Under the pieces are notes generated by a model that saw only the letters and a program-made list of their open reading frames with translations, did not search any database and was not told the origin of the DNA. The position numbers and the translations under genes are program-made. A stretch of 64,000 bases of DNA from Pectobacterium polonicum (GTDB lineage Bacteria > Pseudomonadota > Gammaproteobacteria > Enterobacterales > Enterobacteriaceae), in assembly GCF_005497185.1 (NCBI RefSeq), contig NZ_RJTN01000015.1, positions 56,393 to 120,392 on the forward strand, in the 5' to 3' direction. Below are positions 50,178 to 59,061 of this stretch, in pieces (positions within the stretch are counted from its first letter, which is position 1; each line of letters starts with the position of its first letter).

Positions 50178-52499
50178 ATGACGAAAAAAATAATCTGGTT
50201 CACCGCATTGGCTTTAGGCGTCAGCTCATTATCGCAGGCTGTCACCGCGCCGCATGCACCAACTCCGGCTGCGGGAGGTGCCGCCCAGCCACCCGCCAAT
50301 GCTGCCACCGCAGCGACGGCGATGCCCGCGATCCCTCAGGCGCAACCGCAGGAGAACGCCGCCGTGCGCAACATGGTGCTGCCGTTTGCGCAAATCGCGC
50401 CTGCACCGGGCACATTTGCGCTACGCGGTATCAATCCCAACGGACAGATTGAATTCGGCGTTCGCAGCGATGAAGTTGTAACGCAGGCCTCGCTCGATCT
50501 CGAATTTACGCCGTCACCCGCGTTGATCCCCACCGAATCTCATATCAAGGTTTACCTGAACAATGAGCTGATGGGCGTCACCGCAATTAGCAAGGAGCAG
50601 ATGGGTAAGTCCAACCGCGTTCGTATTCCTATCGATCCGCGCTACATCACGGACTTCAACCGCCTGCAACTGGTGTTCGTCGGCCATTATCAAAACATCT
50701 GTGAAAACCCGGCCAGCACCAGCCTGTGGTTGGATATCAGCAAAGCCAGCGCGCTCAATCTGCAATTTCAGAAGCTGACGCTGAAAGACGACCTATCGCC
50801 GTTCCCTGCACCATTTTTTGACAGCCGCGATACTCGTCCACTGACATTGCCCATCGTCTTTGCCGGCCAGCCGGATCTGGTGCAACAGCGTGCCGCCGCC
50901 ATGCTCGCCTCCTGGTTTGGCAGCAAAGCACAATGGCGCGGGCAATCTTTCCCTGCTCTTTTCAACCAACTGCCAGATCGCCACGGCATTGTTTTCGCCA
51001 CCAACAACAAGCGCCCTGATTTCCTGCGCGATGCCCCTGCCGTGAACGGACCGACGGTGTCTCTCATCAGCCACCCTGACGATCCCCACGTTAAGCTATT
51101 ATTGGTGCAGGGTCGTGATGATAATGAGTTGCTCACCGCCGTGCAGGGCATTGCACAGGGGAACACGCTGTTCCGTGGGCAAAGCGTTACCATCGATAAG
51201 GTCGAACAGCTCGCCCCACGCCAACCGTATGATGCGCCAAACTGGGTACGCACCGACCGCCCGATGACCTTCGCCGAGCTTCAGCAATACAACGAGCAGT
51301 TGCAAACCGACGGTATCGTACCTCGGCCAATTTCACTGACGATGAACCTGCCGCCTGATCTGTTTCTTATCCGCAGTCAGGGTATCGACATGCGCCTGAA
51401 ATATCGCTACACCGCGCCGCAGGTGCAGGACGGTTCACGTCTGAGCATCAATCTAAACAACCAGTTTGTACAAGCCTTCTCGCTGGCTGCGGAACACGAC
51501 CAGAATTCCCTGTTGATGCGCTTGCCGCTCACACAGGGGTTATTGGATTCCAACAAAACTCTGACTATCCCTGCGTTGAAACTGGGCACCATCAACCAGC
51601 TACGCTTTGATTTCAATTACACCACGCTGCTCTCCAGCGGCACGGCTGACCGCTGTGAAACCTATACACCGGTCGTGAATCACGCCGTCATCGATAGCAA
51701 TTCAACCATTAACTTCTCTGGCTATCGCCACTTTATGGCCATGCCGGATCTACGTGCTTTTGCCAATGCGGGCTACCCATTCAGCCGACTGGCTGACCTA
51801 TCACAAACGCTGGTACTGGTGAACAAACAGCCGCAACCCGCTCAGGTCAGCGCCATGCTGAACGCCATCGGTAATATTGGTGCACAAACTGGCTACCCAG
51901 CATTGGCGGTACAGCTCAGCGATGATTGGACACAGGTCGACAAGCAGGACAGCGATATTTTGATGATCGGCACTATCCCGCCTGAGCTGCACGACAACAG
52001 CAAAATCAATCTGCTGGTCGAGCAAACGCAAAGTTGGATCAAGCAGCCGATACGCCAGACCGCTATCCCGGACATCAGCTCGCCCGACTCTGACGCGAAA
52101 CCAGACAGTAAAACCACCGTCAGCAGCACTGGTGCGATGTCGGCGATTATTGGCTTTCAGTCTCCGTATCACGACCAGCGCAGTGTTGTCGCCTTACTGG
52201 CCGATAGTCCACAGGGTTATACGCTACTCAATAACGCGCTGATCGACAGCGAAAAAAGAGCCTCTCTGTTCGGTTCCGTTTCCGTCATCCGCGAATCGGG
52301 CATCAATAATCTGCGTGTCGGAGACGTTTATTACGTCGGCCATCTGCCGTGGTGGGAACGTATCTGGCACGCATTAGCACAACATCCCATCTGGCTCGCG
52401 GTCATATCGACGCTCACCGTGATTATTGTTGCCTGGCTGCTGTGGCGTGGCCTGAAATTCTTCAGCCGCCGTCGTCTGTCGCCGGATGAAAGGGACTAA
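50178..52499 (+). CDS. bcsB: Cellulose synthase periplasmic subunit BcsB
   Basis: 773 residues: signal peptide MTKKIIWFTALALGVSSLSQ cleaved near VTA, a Pro/Ala-rich linker, two carbohydrate-binding and flavodoxin-like domain pairs, and a C-terminal membrane anchor (LAVISTLTVIIVAWLLWRGL) that packs against BcsA. It guides the emerging glucan. It begins 74 bp after bcsA; the ribosome-binding site is weak. Confidence 0.94.
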   Translation: MTKKIIWFTALALGVSSLSQAVTAPHAPTPAAGGAAQPPANAATAATAMPAIPQAQPQENAAVRNMVLPFAQIAPAPGTFALRGINPNGQIEFGVRSDEVVTQASLDLEFTPSPALIPTESHIKVYLNNELMGVTAISKEQMGKSNRVRIPIDPRYITDFNRLQLVFVGHYQNICENPASTSLWLDISKASALNLQFQKLTLKDDLSPFPAPFFDSRDTRPLTLPIVFAGQPDLVQQRAAAMLASWFGSKAQWRGQSFPALFNQLPDRHGIVFATNNKRPDFLRDAPAVNGPTVSLISHPDDPHVKLLLVQGRDDNELLTAVQGIAQGNTLFRGQSVTIDKVEQLAPRQPYDAPNWVRTDRPMTFAELQQYNEQLQTDGIVPRPISLTMNLPPDLFLIRSQGIDMRLKYRYTAPQVQDGSRLSINLNNQFVQAFSLAAEHDQNSLLMRLPLTQGLLDSNKTLTIPALKLGTINQLRFDFNYTTLLSSGTADRCETYTPVVNHAVIDSNSTINFSGYRHFMAMPDLRAFANAGYPFSRLADLSQTLVLVNKQPQPAQVSAMLNAIGNIGAQTGYPALAVQLSDDWTQVDKQDSDILMIGTIPPELHDNSKINLLVEQTQSWIKQPIRQTAIPDISSPDSDAKPDSKTTVSSTGAMSAIIGFQSPYHDQRSVVALLADSPQGYTLLNNALIDSEKRASLFGSVSVIRESGINNLRVGDVYYVGHLPWWERIWHALAQHPIWLAVISTLTVIIVAWLLWRGLKFFSRRRLSPDERD

Positions 52500-52505
52500 C
52501 GCACC

Positions 52506-53621
52506 ATGCCGCGCGTGCTGCGCTACCTGATCCCCACGCTGCTGTGGCTATGGACTTCCCTGGCCACCGCCGCTGTCTGCGACTGGCCCGCCTGGGAGCA
52601 GTACAAGCAGTATTACATCAGCGAGGAAGGACGGGTGATTGATACCTCAACACCCAATAAAATCACCACGTCCGAAGGGCAAAGCTACGCCCTATTCTTT
52701 GCGCTGGTCGCTAACGATCGCGTGATGTTTGATCGGCTGCTGAAATGGACGGAGGACAACCTGTCCGCAGGCGATTTAAGTGCCAATCTGCCCGCCTGGC
52801 TGTGGGGAGAAAGCAAAGATAAGCAGTGGACGGTGCTCGACCCTAACTCCGCGTCCGATGCCGATTTGTGGATCGCCTATAACCTGCTTGAAGCGGGTCG
52901 GTTGTGGAAAGATACGCGCTACAGCACGCTGGGCACGGCGCTACTTAAACGTATTGCCAAGGAAGAGGTCGTGACTATTCCGGGGCTGGGCGTGATGCTC
53001 TTGCCCGGCAAAGTGGGTTTCGCAGAGAAAGAGAGCTGGCGCTTGAACCCCAGCTACCTGCCGCCACAGTTGCTGGCCCGCTTTGCTCCGTTAGGTGAAA
53101 CGTGGAAAGCCATGCAACGCACCACGCAGCGCCTGCTGTTGGAAACCGCACCGAAAGGATTTTCACCTGATTGGGTCATCTGGCAAAAAGGCAAAGGTTG
53201 GCAACCCGATACCACCAAACCCAATATCGGTAGCTATGACGCTATTCGCGTCTATCTGTGGGCGGGGATGATGGCTGACAGCAGCAGAGGGAAAGCCGAC
53301 TTGATCAAACAGTTTCAGCCCATGATTCAGCAGACGATCCAACAAGGGCTACCACCTGAAAAAACGGACACGGCAACAGGTGCCGTCACCGGACAGGGGT
53401 CGGTAGGGTTTTCCGCTTCACTGCTGCCAATGCTATCCCGCCAGCCGGATGCGCTAGCCGCCCAGCGGCAACGACTCACCGCGAATCCACCGGGTGACGA
53501 TGCCTATTTCTCTGCTTCTCTGACGCTCTTTGGTCAGGGATGGGATGAGAAGCGCTACCGCTTCACGTCACAAGGCCAACTTTTACCATCGCGGGGTAGC
53601 CAATGCACAACAACACCGTAA
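52506..53621 (+). CDS. bcsZ: Periplasmic endo-beta-1,4-glucanase BcsZ (GH8)
   Basis: 371 residues, signal peptide to about TAAVC. GH8 catalytic acid E57 (TSEGQSYALFF) and base D245 (IGSYDAIRVYLWAG), corresponding to E. coli E55 and D243. It trims cellulose in the periplasm and affects secretion. It starts 6 bp after bcsB and overlaps bcsC by 19 bp. Confidence 0.95.
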   Translation: MPRVLRYLIPTLLWLWTSLATAAVCDWPAWEQYKQYYISEEGRVIDTSTPNKITTSEGQSYALFFALVANDRVMFDRLLKWTEDNLSAGDLSANLPAWLWGESKDKQWTVLDPNSASDADLWIAYNLLEAGRLWKDTRYSTLGTALLKRIAKEEVVTIPGLGVMLLPGKVGFAEKESWRLNPSYLPPQLLARFAPLGETWKAMQRTTQRLLLETAPKGFSPDWVIWQKGKGWQPDTTKPNIGSYDAIRVYLWAGMMADSSRGKADLIKQFQPMIQQTIQQGLPPEKTDTATGAVTGQGSVGFSASLLPMLSRQPDALAAQRQRLTANPPGDDAYFSASLTLFGQGWDEKRYRFTSQGQLLPSRGSQCTTTP

Positions 53622-56600
53622 ACTGGCTGCGCCTCCTCCCGTTATTGTTGATTGCGGCACCGCAGGCCTACAGCGCAGAAACCGCATCACCAGAACAGTT
53701 CCTGATGGATCAAGTGCGTTTGGGAGAAGCCAGCAATAAAGACGATATCGTGCGCCAGTCACTCTATCGACTGGAACTGATCAACCCGGATAACCCCGAT
53801 GTTATCGCTGCCAGATTGCGGCTGGTACTGCGTCAAGGCGATCAGGCGCAGGCGCGCCAGCAGTTGGAAAAGTTAAAGGCTGTGGCACCCAACTCTGCCA
53901 TCTACCGTCAGTCAGCAATAACGCTGGCGCTGACGCAGGAAGAACCGCGTAAACAATTGCAGCAGGCGCGCTTGTTATCAGCATCCGGGCGCTATGCGGA
54001 AGCCAAAGTGCAATATGACGCGCTCTTTCACGGCGACCCACCCACGCTCGAGCTTGCCGTGGAGTATTGGCGTCTGGTTTCACGTTTGCCAAACCAGCAA
54101 CCTCTTGCCATTAAGCAACTGGAAACGCTGGATCAGGCCTATCCTAATAATGTGCCGCTGCGCATGGCGCTATCGCGCTTGTTGTTTAGTCAGAATCGTA
54201 ACGAACAAGCCTATCCCCTACTGAAGCAGCTTTCTAACGATCCTGTCGGACGTGGACAGGCGGCTTCGCTGTGGCTGGAAATTATTGGCCGGATGCTGGT
54301 TACACCACAAAGCGTGGCTGAACTAAACCGTTTTCTGACCGTGTTTGATGAAGGTGAGCAGGCAGAAACCGCACGTAAAGAACTCAGTCGTCAGCAGGGA
54401 ATACTCGCCGACCCGGTTTATCAGGGTCGGCTGCGCGCGCTGGCACAGATTGAGGATGGCGGCGGCAATAGCGCCACGCTTGGCGAGTTAAATAAAGCGC
54501 TGGCTGCCACGCCAAACGATCCTGAGCTGATCGGCGCAGTGGGTCTGGTTTATCTGCGCGCAGGCGATCGGGCAAAAGCACTGACACAGTTCCAGAAAGC
54601 ATTGCAGGCGGATACTGATCGCCTCAACAGCGGTAAATGGGAAGGTCTCATCCAAAGCACGCAATATTGGAACACGATTGCGGAAGGCGACAACGCGCTG
54701 AAAGCTAACAACCTACCGCTGGCGCGGCAGAAGTATCAGCAGGCACGTCAAATGGATAACACCAATGCTTATGCGCTGATTGGTCTGGGCGACGTGGCTG
54801 TTGCCAGTAAAAATGATGCCGCCGCACAACCACTCTATCAACAGGCTTTACATCTCGAACCCAGCAATGACAACGCCTTGCGCGGTCTGGTCGGTATTTA
54901 CCAACGCCAATCGCCGGAGAAAGCACTCGCTTACCTCAACAGCCTGCCGCGCAGCCAGCAGAATACCCAGCGAGAGACACTTGCTGCCCTGCAACTCGAC
55001 ATCCTGAAACAGCAGGCGGATCGGTTGGCAGAGCAGCAGCAATGGGCGCAGGCGGAGGAGAAATACCGTCAGGCGAACCAGCAAGACCCGAATGACGTCT
55101 GGCTGGCCTATCACTATGCTCAGGTACTGCGCCAACAGGGGAAAACGCAGCAGGCGGACAGCGTGGTACAGCGTGCTACTGCCGTTCCACCCGCCAGCGC
55201 GGAAAAAAACTATGTTTACTCACTTTACCTGTCGTCCACCAACCGGGATGTGCAAGCACTCGCTCACCTGAACACGCTTCCCACAGCGCAATGGAGCGAT
55301 GATATGCGCGACTTATCCCAGCGTCTGGCAATGCAGACCCGGCTTGCGAAAGCGGAAGCGATGCGCGATTCAGGTAACGAATCTGCCGCCATTGCATTCC
55401 TGCGTCAACAACCGACAGACCCTCGTATCGATCTATTGTTGGCAGACTGGACGCTGGCACGGGGTGAATACGCGACGGCACTGACGGAATATCAACGCAT
55501 CCGCATACGTGAGCCACAGAACCCTGACGCACAACTGGGCGAGATCGACGCGTTTATCGCGCAGGGTCGGCAAGATGACGCGCGCCAGCGTCTGAACCAG
55601 CTCTCAGCACAGGCGGCAGAGTCCCTCAACGGCCAGCGGCGCGTCGCCAACGCCTGGCAAGCGGTAGGGAATCCACAAAAATCGACAGCGCTTTTCCATC
55701 AGCTAAAAATCGACGCCCAGAAAGAACCGATCGGTCAGGGCAAAGCATTGGTCTACCGCGATGCGGCACGGGTTGAACAGCAGCAGTCTCAACCAGAGCA
55801 GGCAAAGCAGGACTATAAACAGGCCATGGTTGCCAGCAGCATTACCCCCGCGCTGCCACAAAGCGACGACGACTACACCCGACTGACGCGTAATCATCGC
55901 AGCGACGACTGGCTACAACGCAGCATCCGCGCCGATGCCGCAGATCTGTATCGCAAACAGGATATTACCGTCACCCTCGATCATGATTACTCGAGTTCGA
56001 GCGGCACCGGGGGGATTTCCGATCTAAGCGCTCACAACACCCTGTTGCAGGTAGATATGCCGCTGTACGATGGCCGTGCCTTCTTCCGCACCGATACTGT
56101 GCAGATGAACGCCGGTTCCTTCTCAGCAGACAGTACCGGTGCCTACCGGGAAACCTTCGGCACCTGCGCCACGCGGGACTGTTTCGACGGGAAATCACAG
56201 AAAGCGACTGGCACCAGCGTCGCCACAGGCTGGAAAAACAACCGTTGGTCAGCGGATATCGGCACCACGCCGCTCGGCTTTGACGTGGTCGATGTCGTCG
56301 GCGGTGCCAGCTACAGCGGCGACTGGCGGCAAATCGGCTGGACGGCGACCGCCTCACGCCGCCCGATCTCCAGCTCATTACTGGCATTCGGCGGCACCAG
56401 AGATCCGGGCACCGGCGTTACCTGGGGCGGCGTACGTGCGACGGGTGTTAGCCTTGGTCTGAGCTACGATCGGGGCGAAGCACACGGCGTCTGGAGTGAT
56501 TTCAGCGTCCACCAGATTACCGGTAAAAACGTGGCTGATAACGATCGCGCCCGTGCGATGGCGGGCTACTACTACAAGCTGATTAACGAAGATAACCGAC

Positions 56601-57082
56601 GTGTCACGGTCGGTCTGAACAGCATGTGGTGGCGACACCAGAAAGACTTAAGCGGCTACTCACTCGGTCAGGGCGGCTACTACAGCCCACAGCAATACTT
56701 CTCGCTGGGCGTGCCGGTAAACTATCGGCAACGGACGGAAAACTGGTCGTGGGAACTTGGCGGATCGCTGTCGTGGTCACGCTCCTCTACCAAAGACCAG
56801 CGACGCTATCCGCTAACTGGCCTGCTCGGTAACGCCGCGCTCACCGACAGGGACACCGTCGAACAAGGCAGCAGCAGTTCCGGTTTCGGCTATACGGCGC
56901 GTGCCATCGTCGAACGCCGCCTCAGCTCACACTGGACGCTGGGTGTCGGTATCGACATTCAGCAGGCGAAGGACTACACCCCAAGCCACGGCCTCCTTTA
57001 CCTGCGCTACTCCGCCTCCGGCTGGCAGGGCGATCTCGACAGCCCACCGCAGCCGCTTACACCGTACGCAGACTTTAAGTAA
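53603..57082 (+). CDS. bcsC: Cellulose export outer-membrane protein BcsC
   Basis: 1159 residues, near E. coli length. Signal peptide (MHNNTVNWLRLLPLLLIAAP ... YSA), about 19 periplasmic TPR-like helices pairs (e.g. ALxxYQRIRIREPQNPDAQLG), then the BcsC C-terminal beta-barrel from about residue 790 (ITVTLDHDYSSSSGTGGISD) to the C-terminal FK-type end. It spans periplasm to outer membrane as the cellulose channel. The last gene of the operon; an 11-bp-stem hairpin follows. Confidence 0.95.
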   Translation: MHNNTVNWLRLLPLLLIAAPQAYSAETASPEQFLMDQVRLGEASNKDDIVRQSLYRLELINPDNPDVIAARLRLVLRQGDQAQARQQLEKLKAVAPNSAIYRQSAITLALTQEEPRKQLQQARLLSASGRYAEAKVQYDALFHGDPPTLELAVEYWRLVSRLPNQQPLAIKQLETLDQAYPNNVPLRMALSRLLFSQNRNEQAYPLLKQLSNDPVGRGQAASLWLEIIGRMLVTPQSVAELNRFLTVFDEGEQAETARKELSRQQGILADPVYQGRLRALAQIEDGGGNSATLGELNKALAATPNDPELIGAVGLVYLRAGDRAKALTQFQKALQADTDRLNSGKWEGLIQSTQYWNTIAEGDNALKANNLPLARQKYQQARQMDNTNAYALIGLGDVAVASKNDAAAQPLYQQALHLEPSNDNALRGLVGIYQRQSPEKALAYLNSLPRSQQNTQRETLAALQLDILKQQADRLAEQQQWAQAEEKYRQANQQDPNDVWLAYHYAQVLRQQGKTQQADSVVQRATAVPPASAEKNYVYSLYLSSTNRDVQALAHLNTLPTAQWSDDMRDLSQRLAMQTRLAKAEAMRDSGNESAAIAFLRQQPTDPRIDLLLADWTLARGEYATALTEYQRIRIREPQNPDAQLGEIDAFIAQGRQDDARQRLNQLSAQAAESLNGQRRVANAWQAVGNPQKSTALFHQLKIDAQKEPIGQGKALVYRDAARVEQQQSQPEQAKQDYKQAMVASSITPALPQSDDDYTRLTRNHRSDDWLQRSIRADAADLYRKQDITVTLDHDYSSSSGTGGISDLSAHNTLLQVDMPLYDGRAFFRTDTVQMNAGSFSADSTGAYRETFGTCATRDCFDGKSQKATGTSVATGWKNNRWSADIGTTPLGFDVVDVVGGASYSGDWRQIGWTATASRRPISSSLLAFGGTRDPGTGVTWGGVRATGVSLGLSYDRGEAHGVWSDFSVHQITGKNVADNDRARAMAGYYYKLINEDNRRVTVGLNSMWWRHQKDLSGYSLGQGGYYSPQQYFSLGVPVNYRQRTENWSWELGGSLSWSRSSTKDQRRYPLTGLLGNAALTDRDTVEQGSSSSGFGYTARAIVERRLSSHWTLGVGIDIQQAKDYTPSHGLLYLRYSASGWQGDLDSPPQPLTPYADFK

Positions 57083-57102
57083 CCGTCCTCACTTCAGACT
57101 TT

Positions 57103-57132
57103 ATAGGGTTTCCATCATAGCGGAAACCCTAT
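57103..57132 (+). terminator. Terminator hairpin after bcsC
   Basis: ATAGGGTTTCC (57103-57113) / GGAAACCCTAT (57122-57132), perfect 11-bp stem, 8-nt loop, 20 bp after the stop; short U tract. Confidence 0.7.
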
Positions 57133-57191
57133 GATAAATATAAAGATGACGCTATCTTGCGATAGAGTTACCTGCCTATTTATATAAAAAT

Positions 57192-57210
57192 GATAATGAC
57201 TATCATTTTT
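57192..57210 (+). promoter_or_regulatory. Probable Fur box upstream of the two-partner secretion genes
   Basis: GATAATGACTATCATTTTT matches the 19-bp Fur consensus GATAATGATAATCATTATC at 15 of 19 positions. It lies about 130 bp before the TpsB start. It suggests iron-repressed expression, as known for the Serratia ShlBA haemolysin. Confidence 0.72.
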
Positions 57211-57340
57211 ATTCTCATAAATTAAATTTCTCAATGCATTCTGTCGAATTTCTATCGGGTATCGATTTTACCTAGCCACGGCATAAGGCATTTGTGTATA
57301 TAAGCGCAAAATGTAAATCAACGTAAGGATTGCGTTCATT

Positions 57341-59023
57341 TTGTGTAAAACTCTTTCTTTTATAAGCCTTATTTTTTTGAGTCTCAGCGGCTCAACCTTT
57401 GTAGCCACCGCCATCAGCCCAACGGATCGAGATGCGCTGGAATTCCAACAAAAGTCATTACTGGAACAGGCCAAACAGCAGCGTTTATCGCTGGAAAACG
57501 GCACCACCTTAACAATACCGACAGTCACCGCACCAACCATAAAGGATGCCGTCTGTTTCCCCATCCAAAAGATTGTTTTTCATGATGCAGAGTCACTCCC
57601 AGCGAAAGATCGCACGGCCATTCAGCAACGCTACCAAAGCCGCTGCCTTGATTTAGCCACAATCCATAACGCCGTAAGGGAAACCACTAACGCCTACCTC
57701 AATCGTGGCTTTGTCACCAGCCAAGCCTATTTACAAGAGCAAGACCTCTCCGGCGGCACGCTCATCATCAGCGTCAGCGAGGGAAAGATAGAAGCCATTC
57801 GCATGGAAGGGGAAACGCCACTCGCAATCAAGATGGCCTTCCCCAGGCTGGAAGGACATATTCTTAATCTGCGCGACATCGAACAAGGGATGGAACAGTT
57901 GAACCGTCTGCCTTCGCGGCAGGTTGCCATTGATATTCAACCGGGAAAACAAGCAGGAAGTTCGATTGTTTATCTCAAACGCACCACACAAGCCCGCCCT
58001 GTCACCCTCACTCTCAGCGCTGACAACAGCGGACAAAAAAACACGGGCCGCGAACAGCTTTCGACCCACCTTACCCTCGACAACCCGCTGCGGCTCGCCG
58101 ATCGCTGGTGGCTCACCGCCAGCCGCGATAGTGCGTTCAGCCATAGCTATGGCAGCAAAGCCTTATCGGGCGGGATGTCTTTGCCTTATGGCTACTGGAC
58201 GCTCGGCTACCAATACGCCTGGAATGACTTTTTCCAACCGATCCCGATCGGCAGCAGCGCGTATCGCTATGAAGGGCAAAGTAATACTCATCGGCTCAGC
58301 CTTAACAGAACGCTCTATCGGGATGGGAAACAGAAGCTGGCGTTGGATAGCGCATTCTCTCGTCGACGCACCGAGAACCGGATGGCGGGTGAGCGTCTTG
58401 AAGTCAGCAGCCCTACGGTCAGTAGCGCCAGCCTTGGGCTCAGCTATAGCACCACGCTGGCCGGGGGATATTTTACGCTCAACCCAATGTTAAGCCACGG
58501 CCTGCGGAGCTGGGGCGCGACGGATGACGTAAAAGAGAGCAGTGGCCTGCCGCGCAGCGAGTTCCGCAAATTTAGCGTCAGCAGCAGCTATTTCTATCCG
58601 CTTGCACCTTCGCTGACCTTCCTGACATCCCTTTACGGCCAAATCACGCCGGACAACCTGTATACCAGCGAACGCATCTCGCTCGGCGGCGAGTATTCCG
58701 TCCGGGGCTTTAAGGAACAGACGCTAACTGGCAACCGGGGTTTCTACTGGCGTAATGAACTGAACTGGCAATTCACCACCCTGCCGTTCTTGGGTGATAT
58801 CGCATTAACCACCGCGTTGGATAGCGGGTGGATCGCGGGGAAAGCTGGCAAAGTCGATGGCGGCAATATGACCGGTGCTTCCGTCGGCCTGTCCGCGTCT
58901 TCACGTTGGGTAAGCCAATCGGTGTCTTTCGGTATGCCGCTGCACTTTCCAGACGATCTCCATCCCGATAACGCCGTCGTTTACTGGCAAGTCTCCCTCC
59001 CCGTTACAGCACTTTTTGATTAA
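57341..59023 (+). CDS. Two-partner secretion outer-membrane transporter TpsB (ShlB/FhaC/HecB family)
   Basis: 560 residues. Signal peptide (MCKTLSFISLIFLSLSGSTF ... TA), a POTRA pair (CFPIQKIVFHDAESLP; GTLIISVSEGKIEAIRMEGE), then a 16-strand barrel with the L6 VRGF lock at 454-457 and a C-terminal aromatic-type FD end. It secretes the TpsA protein encoded 38 bp downstream. No ATG is in phase near the RBS-like AAGGA (57325-57329); the TTG at 57341 is the likely start. Members of this family bring CdiA- and haemolysin-type proteins to the cell surface. Confidence 0.93.
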   Translation: MCKTLSFISLIFLSLSGSTFVATAISPTDRDALEFQQKSLLEQAKQQRLSLENGTTLTIPTVTAPTIKDAVCFPIQKIVFHDAESLPAKDRTAIQQRYQSRCLDLATIHNAVRETTNAYLNRGFVTSQAYLQEQDLSGGTLIISVSEGKIEAIRMEGETPLAIKMAFPRLEGHILNLRDIEQGMEQLNRLPSRQVAIDIQPGKQAGSSIVYLKRTTQARPVTLTLSADNSGQKNTGREQLSTHLTLDNPLRLADRWWLTASRDSAFSHSYGSKALSGGMSLPYGYWTLGYQYAWNDFFQPIPIGSSAYRYEGQSNTHRLSLNRTLYRDGKQKLALDSAFSRRRTENRMAGERLEVSSPTVSSASLGLSYSTTLAGGYFTLNPMLSHGLRSWGATDDVKESSGLPRSEFRKFSVSSSYFYPLAPSLTFLTSLYGQITPDNLYTSERISLGGEYSVRGFKEQTLTGNRGFYWRNELNWQFTTLPFLGDIALTTALDSGWIAGKAGKVDGGNMTGASVGLSASSRWVSQSVSFGMPLHFPDDLHPDNAVVYWQVSLPVTALFD

Positions 59024-59061
59024 GCATTTATTCACAGCAAAAGGAAAACAAGGAAAGTCAC

